Positions 28,013-33,539 of a stretch of DNA of 33,539 nt are shown piece by piece. Made by a program: the position numbers and the translations under genes. This DNA is from Acetobacteraceae bacterium (GTDB lineage: Bacteria; Pseudomonadota; Alphaproteobacteria; Acetobacterales; Acetobacteraceae): the NCBI GenBank assembly GCA_025360065.1, contig JANYCX010000004.1:1-33539 (forward strand). The letters are read 5' to 3'. The notes beneath the pieces were generated by a model, which worked only from the letters and a program-made list of their open reading frames with translations, was not told the DNA's origin and ran no database searches. How positions within the stretch are numbered: the first letter of the stretch is position 1; each line of letters begins with the position of its first letter.

Positions 28013-29050
28013 ATGCAGGGCCTGCTGGTTGATCTGTTTGACCAAAGCTGGGCAACAGCCGCCTGGGACATTCTTGGCCCGGCAATGCCAATGCTGGCCT
28101 CCATTGCGGTCCTCGCCTTCGCCGCCCGTATCGTCTGGGCTTGTGGCATTATCAGCTTTGCGCCGATCGCAATCGGGGCGATTGGGGGGTATTTCGCCGC
28201 CAATCTGTTGGTTGCCGGCTATGGCCTCGCGCTCGCGCTACTTGGCGCGGCGGCCATTGGTGGCTGGCTTGGTCTGCTAACCGCCATGCTGCTGGGCCAC
28301 CTGCCGGCCCATGCCCAAAGCATTGCAACCCTGGCGATGGCGGCCGCAATCGCACCGCTATCGCGCAGCCTGCCGGGAATAACCGGGGGCAGCGACGGCA
28401 TCACCATCGCAGCCATTATCCCGATGGGCGGATACCTGCCCGCGTTGGTCAGTCTCGCCGTGCTGGGGGCGGTGGTTGTGGCCGGGGCGACACTCGATAA
28501 TAGCTGGTTTAGCATCGCCGCGCGCGCCATGCGTCGCGACCCGGCCCTGGCCGCCGGCATGGGCATCCAACCCCGCGCCATTCACACCGCCAGCTTCGCC
28601 CTCAGCGGCCTGCTATCCGGATTGGCCGGCGCAATGCTGGTGCTCAGCGGCGGAGTCGCCAGCCCCGCGACATTTCCGATTTCGCTGGGATTTCTGGCAC
28701 TTGCCGCCGCTCTGGTCGGGGGCGCCTTCCACTGGGGCGGACCCCTGCTTGGCAGCCTGATTTTCGCCCTGCCATCCGCCTTGCTCGGCCCAGGCACGCA
28801 CGCGATTTTTGATAGTGCCAATGCCGTCGCGGTGATCGTGCTACTGATATTTTTGCCGCGCGGCCTGCTCGACCCGCGTGACAGCCTGCGCCGGGATGCC
28901 CATGAGCGCCGACACCGGCGGCGGGTAATCAATCTCCCTCCCCCCGCCCCAGATGACAGCCACCGCGGCGGCTCCTCGCGCGGTCTGCAAAGCGGACACG
29001 CCAGCCGTCTGACCGCCGCCATCAAGCGCCGCACCGGGGGGGCACCATGA
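28013..29050 (+). CDS. Liv-type ABC transporter permease (LivM-like) with basic C-terminal tail
   Basis: A 345-residue second permease. The membrane part (about 1-290) has eight or more hydrophobic segments, the GGSDGITIAAI segment (family form: GGxxGL), and the coupling region ARAMRRDPALAAGMGIQPRAI (family form: RAIREDExAAxxxGI). LPRGLLDP marks the normal family end. An unusual tail of about 50 residues then follows, rich in Arg, Pro, His and Gly (RRDAHERRHRRR, NLPPPAPDDSH). The ATG at 28013 lies 1 bp after the previous stop, and the stop overlaps the next ATG as ATGA, so translation is coupled. It would form a heterodimer with the preceding permease. Confidence 0.85.
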   Translation: MQGLLVDLFDQSWATAAWDILGPAMPMLASIAVLAFAARIVWACGIISFAPIAIGAIGGYFAANLLVAGYGLALALLGAAAIGGWLGLLTAMLLGHLPAHAQSIATLAMAAAIAPLSRSLPGITGGSDGITIAAIIPMGGYLPALVSLAVLGAVVVAGATLDNSWFSIAARAMRRDPALAAGMGIQPRAIHTASFALSGLLSGLAGAMLVLSGGVASPATFPISLGFLALAAALVGGAFHWGGPLLGSLIFALPSALLGPGTHAIFDSANAVAVIVLLIFLPRGLLDPRDSLRRDAHERRHRRRVINLPPPAPDDSHRGGSSRGLQSGHASRLTAAIKRRTGGAP

Positions 29051-29838
29051 CCCCACGCCTACAGGTGACGGGCATCGGAAAATCGTTTGCCGGCGTCAAA
29101 GCGCTCGATGCAATCACCTTCGATATCGCCCCCGGCGCGGCACTCGGCGTGCTCGGCCCGAACGGGTGCGGCCGCACGGTATTGCTCGACATCCTCTCCG
29201 GCCTGCTGCCCCCCGACCACGGCAATGCGCGTTTCACCGATGAAGCCGGAACAAGCAGCACCCTGGCCGAACTGCCGCCACAGGACATTGTCGAGCTTGG
29301 AATTGCCCGGACCTGGCAGGATTTGCGCCTGATCGGGGGGATAGCGGTACTTGATGAGGTCGTTCTTGGCGCCTATTCGCGCCGACGGACCGGCATGTTC
29401 AGCGCCGCGCTGGGATTGCCCGCTGGCAAACGCGATATGGCGCGCGCCTATGATCGGGCACGCCAGATGCTGACCGTGGTCGGCCTGGGCGGGCGCGCCT
29501 CCTCGCTTGCCGACCGGCTATCGCGCGGCGAGCAAATGCGGGTCGGGATCGCCCGGGCGCTGACGGCGGAACCCGAATTACTGTTGCTCGACGCGCCGGC
29601 CGCAGGCCTCGCGGACCCTGAACGCGCCGACCTTGCCGAACTCGTCGGGGTGCTGTGCGAAGCCGGGATCAGCGTGCTGGTCGCCGATCGCAGCATGAAG
29701 CTGATCGCCCAATGCTGCGCCCAGGCGATCGCCCTGGATGCCGGGCAGATTGTCGCAACCGGCAGCCCCACCGACTGCTTTGCCGCGCCTGCCGTCCAAC
29801 ACGCCTATTTCGGCACCGGGCAGCATGCCGCATGCTAA
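29047..29838 (+). CDS. Liv-type ABC ATPase (LivG-like) with altered catalytic residues
   Basis: A 263-residue ATPase subunit of LivG type. The fold and order of motifs are kept: Walker A GPNGCGRT (37-44), Q-loop RTWQDLRL (Gln91), signature LSRGEQ (158-163), Walker B LLLLDAPAAGL (177-187) and the switch VADRSM (212-217). Three residues needed for hydrolysis are changed: the Walker A lysine is Arg43, the catalytic glutamate after Walker B is Ala183, and the switch histidine is Arg215. The frame is open with normal codon use, so this is not an obvious pseudogene. The ATG at 29047 overlaps the permease stop. It presumably pairs with the next ATPase, giving two atypical nucleotide sites. Confidence 0.85.
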   Translation: MTPRLQVTGIGKSFAGVKALDAITFDIAPGAALGVLGPNGCGRTVLLDILSGLLPPDHGNARFTDEAGTSSTLAELPPQDIVELGIARTWQDLRLIGGIAVLDEVVLGAYSRRRTGMFSAALGLPAGKRDMARAYDRARQMLTVVGLGGRASSLADRLSRGEQMRVGIARALTAEPELLLLDAPAAGLADPERADLAELVGVLCEAGISVLVADRSMKLIAQCCAQAIALDAGQIVATGSPTDCFAAPAVQHAYFGTGQHAAC

Positions 29839-30527
29839 ACGTCGCCAATTTGTCGCTGCACGAGCCTGGCGGGCGCAGCATCCGTAATATCCGCATCACT
29901 GCCGGCACTGGTGCGGTGACCGCGCTGCTGGGTCCCACCGGGTCGGGCAAGTCGCAGGTCTTGCGCGCCATTGTCGGCATCACCCGCCCGGTGCGCGGCT
30001 CAATCCAGATCGACGGTGTCGAAATCGCGGATCTGACCTTGCGCCAGATCGTTCGCCTGGGCGTCGCCTTTGTGCCGCAAGCAGGGCTGGTGGTCGCGCC
30101 GCTGACGGTCAGCGAGAACCTCGAACTCTCCGCCGCTGCCCGGCGTGGCCGCATTGATAGCCGGCGTGACGACGTGTTTGCCCTGTTCCCCAAGCTGGTG
30201 CCACTGCTCGGCCGGCGCGCGGCCACGCTATCGCGGATCGAAACGCTGATGTTGGCGATCGGTCGGGCGGTGATGACGCGACCAAGCACGATTGTCCTGG
30301 AACAACCCAGCTACGGCCTGCCCGCCGCGGCGATGGACGATGTCTACCGCGCCATCGCCGGGTTGCGAGCGCGCGACTACACCGTGCTGATGGCCGATCA
30401 GAACGTCTCATTGGCGCTCGACCTGTGCGATCAGGCCTATGTGATGCGCGAGGGCCGCTTGGTTGGCAGCGGCACGCCGGACCAATTGCGCGACAGCGAT
30501 GCCGTGGCGGACGCATTTTTGGGCTAG
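29832..30527 (+). CDS. Liv-type ABC ATPase (LivF-like) with altered signature and Walker B
   Basis: A 231-residue ATPase of LivF type. Walker A GPTGSGKS is intact (34-41, Lys40). The signature expected as LSGGEQ is LSRIET (133-138). Walker B expected as LLLLDEP is TIVLEQP, so the Mg-binding Asp is Glu157 and the catalytic Glu is Gln158. The switch is ADQN (LivF proteins normally have EQN here). The remaining family pattern is retained (LTVSENLELSA, AYVMREGRLVGSG). The ATG at 29832 overlaps the LivG-like stop by 7 bp; the longer upstream open frame is out of register with that gene and is discarded. Residue 158 as Gln is the change commonly made to block hydrolysis in ABC proteins. Confidence 0.85.
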   Translation: MLNVANLSLHEPGGRSIRNIRITAGTGAVTALLGPTGSGKSQVLRAIVGITRPVRGSIQIDGVEIADLTLRQIVRLGVAFVPQAGLVVAPLTVSENLELSAAARRGRIDSRRDDVFALFPKLVPLLGRRAATLSRIETLMLAIGRAVMTRPSTIVLEQPSYGLPAAAMDDVYRAIAGLRARDYTVLMADQNVSLALDLCDQAYVMREGRLVGSGTPDQLRDSDAVADAFLG

Positions 30528-30580
30528 CCGCGCCGTGCCGCCCGCCTCTACGCTGCCGCCAACCAGCGGAGGAACCCAAC

Positions 30581-32233
30581 ATGTCCGAACACATGCTACA
30601 AGATCTGACAGCAAGCGTCAGCGCCACCGCGCTGATGGCGCATTGCCAGGAATTCGCCCGTTGGGTGAAACTGTCCGGTAGCGCCGCCGAGCTTGAAAGC
30701 TTCCACTATTTGCAGGCCCGGCTCGATGAATGGGGCTTCCGCACCCGGCTGATCTCCCACGATGCCTATATCAGCCTGCCGCTCGCGGCCCGGGTTGATG
30801 TCGATGGCCAGCGGCTGCGCGCCATCACCCATTCGCATAGCCAAGCCTCGCCGGCGGCCGGCATAAGTGGCCCGATTATGTATCTCGGCGAAGGCCGCCC
30901 CGCCGATTTCGCCGGGCGCGATGTCCGCGGCGCAATCGTGCTGGTCGACGGCATCGCATCCCCCGCCGTCGCCACCCTCGCCCGTTTGGCCGGCGCGGTG
31001 GGCCAACTCCATATCAGCCCGCACCATCACCTGCACGAGATGTGCATATCCCCGGTCTGGGGCAGCCCGTCGCCGGAAACTGTCGGTCATTTGCCGTCAA
31101 CCGTCGCCTGCACGATCAGCGATGCGGATGGCGCCAGTTTGCGCGACGCACTCGCCGGCGGCGCCACGCCCCATGTCACCCTGCACGCCCGCGTTGATAC
31201 ATCGTGGCGCAAAACCCCGATCCTCGAAGCCCAGTTGGATGCGCCCGACGGCGATGGCAGCCACGTGCTGTTCTCCGGCCATCATGACACCTGGTACTAT
31301 GGGGTGATGGACAACGGCAGCGCCAACGCCTCCATGCTTGAAGTCGCCCGCCTGATCGCGCCACGCCGCCACGAGCTGAAACGTGCATTGCGGCTCTGCT
31401 TCTGGTCCGGCCATTCGCATGGCCGCTACTCGGGTTCGGCCTGGTATGTGGATAACCATTTCGAGGAACTCGACCGCGACTGCGCCATCCACGTCAATAT
31501 CGACAGTACTGGCGGCATTGGCGCCACCATCCTGGCCGATGCCGCCGCGATGGGATCGCTGCGCGGCCTCGCCGCATCCGCCATCAAGGCAGAAACCGGG
31601 CACGGCTATCACGGCAAGCGCAAGAACCGGTCGAGCGATGAATCGCTGGTCAACATGGGCGTGCCATCGATGTTCGGCGCGCTCTCCGAACAGCCGCCCG
31701 GCCCCGCCAAAATGCGCAACGCGCTCGGCTGGTGGTGGCACACGCCAGAAGACCTGCTCGACAAAATCGACCCCGACTTCCTGGTGCGCGATACAAAGGT
31801 CTTCGTGCACGTCCTGTGTCGCTGCCTCACCGAGGCGCTGCTGCCGCTCGACCACACCGCGCTTGTCGATGACCTGCTCGCCGAACTCGCCGGGCTGCGC
31901 GATGTGCAACCCCTGGTCGCGGCCGCCGAAAGCCTGCGCGAAAAGCTAGTCCGACTGACCGGCAGCAATGACCCCGACAGCGCCAACTCGGCGATGATGG
32001 TGGTGAGCCGGGCGCTGGTGCCGATGGACTACGCCGATGGCGAACGGTTTGTGCATGACGCAGCCTTGCCGGTGCCGGCCTGGGCGGTGCTTGGCCCGCT
32101 GCGGGCCTTGGCCGCCACGACGCCCGGCAGCGCCGACGCCCATTTCGCGAGCGTCGCCGCTACCCGCGCCCGCAACCGGCTGGCCCATGCTTTGACCCAG
32201 GCGCATGATGCGCTGGATGTGGCACTGGGGTAA
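30581..32233 (+). CDS. M28 family peptidase-like protein with PA domain
   Basis: A 550-residue protein with an M28 aminopeptidase/carboxypeptidase fold. A protease-associated insert is likely at about 60-210. Metal-ligand candidates are His234 and Asp236 (SGHHDTW), Asp244 (MDNGSANASM), Asp308 (NIDSTGG) and His387 (WWHTPED). The Glu-Glu pair that normally supplies the general base and a ligand is replaced by His278-Ser279 in FWSGHSHGRYSGS. I recall a subfamily with this GHSxGRYxGS motif, so it may be a normal feature with different chemistry. No signal peptide is seen, so it is probably cytoplasmic. GGAGG lies 8 nt before the ATG at 30581. Its place right after the two ATPase genes suggests that it acts on the transported compound. 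Confidence 0.82.
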   Translation: MSEHMLQDLTASVSATALMAHCQEFARWVKLSGSAAELESFHYLQARLDEWGFRTRLISHDAYISLPLAARVDVDGQRLRAITHSHSQASPAAGISGPIMYLGEGRPADFAGRDVRGAIVLVDGIASPAVATLARLAGAVGQLHISPHHHLHEMCISPVWGSPSPETVGHLPSTVACTISDADGASLRDALAGGATPHVTLHARVDTSWRKTPILEAQLDAPDGDGSHVLFSGHHDTWYYGVMDNGSANASMLEVARLIAPRRHELKRALRLCFWSGHSHGRYSGSAWYVDNHFEELDRDCAIHVNIDSTGGIGATILADAAAMGSLRGLAASAIKAETGHGYHGKRKNRSSDESLVNMGVPSMFGALSEQPPGPAKMRNALGWWWHTPEDLLDKIDPDFLVRDTKVFVHVLCRCLTEALLPLDHTALVDDLLAELAGLRDVQPLVAAAESLREKLVRLTGSNDPDSANSAMMVVSRALVPMDYADGERFVHDAALPVPAWAVLGPLRALAATTPGSADAHFASVAATRARNRLAHALTQAHDALDVALG

Positions 32234-32243
32234 CCGCCACGCC

Positions 32244-33443
32244 ATGACCCCGCGTGGCCTGTTCGCCATCCGCGATTTCCGCCGGCTCTGGCTGGTCGGC
32301 ACCCTCGCATCCATGGTGCGCTGGCTCGACACGCTGGCCTTCGCGGTCTTTGCCTACCAGCACGGGTCGTCCGCCTTCACCATCGCCATGCTGTCCATGC
32401 TGCGCATGCTACCAATGGGCCTGTGCGGACCGTTCATCAGCGCCGTCGCTGATCGAGTGCAGCGCCGCACCATCTTCGTCGCCACCGCCAGCCTGAACCT
32501 GGCCGGCGCCATCACCCTCGCCATCCTCGCCGGCAGCGGCCATCTGGCAGTGTGGCACCTCGCGGTCGCAGCCTTCGTCAACGGGATCAGTTGGACGGCG
32601 GAAAACACCACCCGCCGGGTCAATATCGGCGAACTCGTCGGCAGCGCAGCCCTCCCCCAAGCCACATCGTTCGACGCCGCCAGCGCCAACGCCGCGCGCA
32701 TGCTCGGCCCCACCGTCGGCGGCATTTTTATCGCGTCCGTCGGCATCACCGCCGCCTTCATCTTCGGGGCCGTGCTTTACTCCGTCTCGTTGCTCACCAT
32801 GCTCGGCTACCGCTACCAACACACCAGCGTGCCGACCCAAGGCCAATCCATCCTCGGCCGCATCGCCGAAGGCTTCATCCTGGTCGGCCGACACCCCAAA
32901 CTCATCGCCATCCTGATCATCACCGTCATCTTCAACCTGTTCGCCTGGCCGGTAACCTCAATGGTCCCCGTCATTGCCCAAGGCAAACTCAGCCTCGGCG
33001 CCGAAGCCACCGGCCTGCTGGTCAGCCTCGATGGCACCGGTGCGCTGATCGCATCCCTCGCCATCGGATGGCTCGCCACCCCACGCCGGCATGCCACCAT
33101 CTACATCGCCAGCGTCGCAACCTACTGCGCCGCGTCCGCCGCCCTCGCCCTCTCGCCCTCCATCCCGCCGTCGGCCATCGCCATCTTCATCTCGGGTGCC
33201 GCATCAGCAGGCTTCGGCATCATGCAAACCACCATCACCTACCTCGCCAGTCCGCCAGAACTCCGCACCCGAGCCTTCGGCGTCCTCGCGCTCTGCATCG
33301 GCCTCGCCCCGATCGGCTTTATCCACCTCGGCTGGCTCGCCAACACAACCTCGAGCCCAACGGCAACCCTGGTCATCGCTATCGAAGGCCTGTTCGCCCT
33401 GGTGCTAAGCTGGCGCTGGTGGCGGGTGTTGGTGCTTGGGTAA
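32244..33443 (+). CDS. MFS transporter (EntS-like/MFS_3 type)
   Basis: A 399-residue major facilitator with about 11-12 hydrophobic segments. The N-terminus FAIRDFRRLWLVGTLASMVRW and the loop SAVADRVQRRT between segments 2 and 3 match the MFS_3 subgroup, which contains exporters of siderophores and drugs. I start at the ATG at 32244; an upstream in-frame ATG at 32205 would overlap the peptidase gene. No strong ribosome site is present, and the gap to the peptidase stop is 10 bp, so translation may be coupled. It ends the operon, just before G/C palindromes. Import or export of the same compound handled by the ABC proteins is possible but unproven. Confidence 0.88.
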   Translation: MTPRGLFAIRDFRRLWLVGTLASMVRWLDTLAFAVFAYQHGSSAFTIAMLSMLRMLPMGLCGPFISAVADRVQRRTIFVATASLNLAGAITLAILAGSGHLAVWHLAVAAFVNGISWTAENTTRRVNIGELVGSAALPQATSFDAASANAARMLGPTVGGIFIASVGITAAFIFGAVLYSVSLLTMLGYRYQHTSVPTQGQSILGRIAEGFILVGRHPKLIAILIITVIFNLFAWPVTSMVPVIAQGKLSLGAEATGLLVSLDGTGALIASLAIGWLATPRRHATIYIASVATYCAASAALALSPSIPPSAIAIFISGAASAGFGIMQTTITYLASPPELRTRAFGVLALCIGLAPIGFIHLGWLANTTSSPTATLVIAIEGLFALVLSWRWWRVLVLG

Positions 33444-33456
33444 GGAAGGCAAGCAC

Positions 33457-33496
33457 GGGGGCGCTGCCCCCGGCCCCCGCCAGGGAAGGTCCCTGG
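33457..33496 (+). repeat. G/C palindromic intergenic element (two hairpins)
   Basis: GGGGGCGCTGCCCCC (33457-33471) and CCAGGGAAGGTCCCTGG (33480-33496) each form a perfect hairpin with a 3-nt loop. Similar GGGGGC-GCT-GCCCCC elements are ones I recall between genes in Acetobacteraceae. It may help end transcription of the operon, though no T-run follows. The rest of the window end (33497-33539) shows no gene. Confidence 0.6.
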
Positions 33497-33539
33497 ACGC
33501 CAAACCCTTAAGAGAAGGTGGAATGAAGATGGGGGCTAG

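Noticed and set aside
27219-28280. A 353-codon rightward frame overlapping the first permease
   Set aside because: It is the +1 shadow of two permease genes; composition is Arg/Gly/Cys-rich and it spans a real stop-start junction.

Overview
The window looks like chromosomal DNA of an alphaproteobacterium in the Rhodospirillales, most likely family Acetobacteraceae. The evidence is: high GC with strongly GC-ending codons; the housekeeping order acpS-lepB-rnc-era-recO-parC; the pair rpoZ-rsh with one bifunctional (p)ppGpp enzyme; a hypothetical protein of a type I recall from Acetobacteraceae; and G/C palindromes at the right edge like intergenic elements I recall from that family. I saw no rRNA, tRNA, CRISPR array, insertion sequence or prophage.

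Left part (1-5607): a leftward cluster of a class V serine/alanine-glyoxylate aminotransferase, a short-chain dehydrogenase and a Baeyer-Villiger-type flavin monooxygenase (cut by the window edge). It is divergent from a large FAD plus Fe-S 2-hydroxyacid dehydrogenase. This resembles a small accessory catabolic module around 2-oxo/2-hydroxy acids and carbonyl compounds. Core part (5772-14430, all leftward): a secreted 11-residue-repeat peptide with its own terminator, a DegP-like protease, acpS, lepB, rnc, era, a Nudix hydrolase, a broken nucleotidyltransferase gene, recO and parC. Most junctions overlap by about 4 bp (ATGA/GTGA), indicating translational coupling. The Nudix gene and the nucleotidyltransferase pseudogene interrupt the usual era-recO junction.

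Middle (14679-25677): a NYN-domain nuclease-like protein divergent from folK; rpoZ and rsh; katG followed closely by an acyl-CoA synthetase; a convergent Acetobacteraceae-type hypothetical gene; and an S9 prolyl-oligopeptidase. Then come a TetR regulator and a DUF2852 membrane protein whose upstream regions share a palindromic motif, a likely operator, followed by a strong terminator.

Right part (27118-33443): a compact rightward operon of two Liv-type permeases, two Liv-type ATPases, an M28-like peptidase and an MFS transporter. This is the most unusual locus. Both ATPases are intact in length but have lost canonical catalytic residues (Walker A Lys to Arg, Walker B Glu to Ala or Gln, a broken signature motif). 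The peptidase lacks the usual Glu-Glu pair, and no substrate-binding protein is encoded beside them. All six frames are open, so the cluster looks retained rather than decayed. It is my best candidate for an undescribed system.
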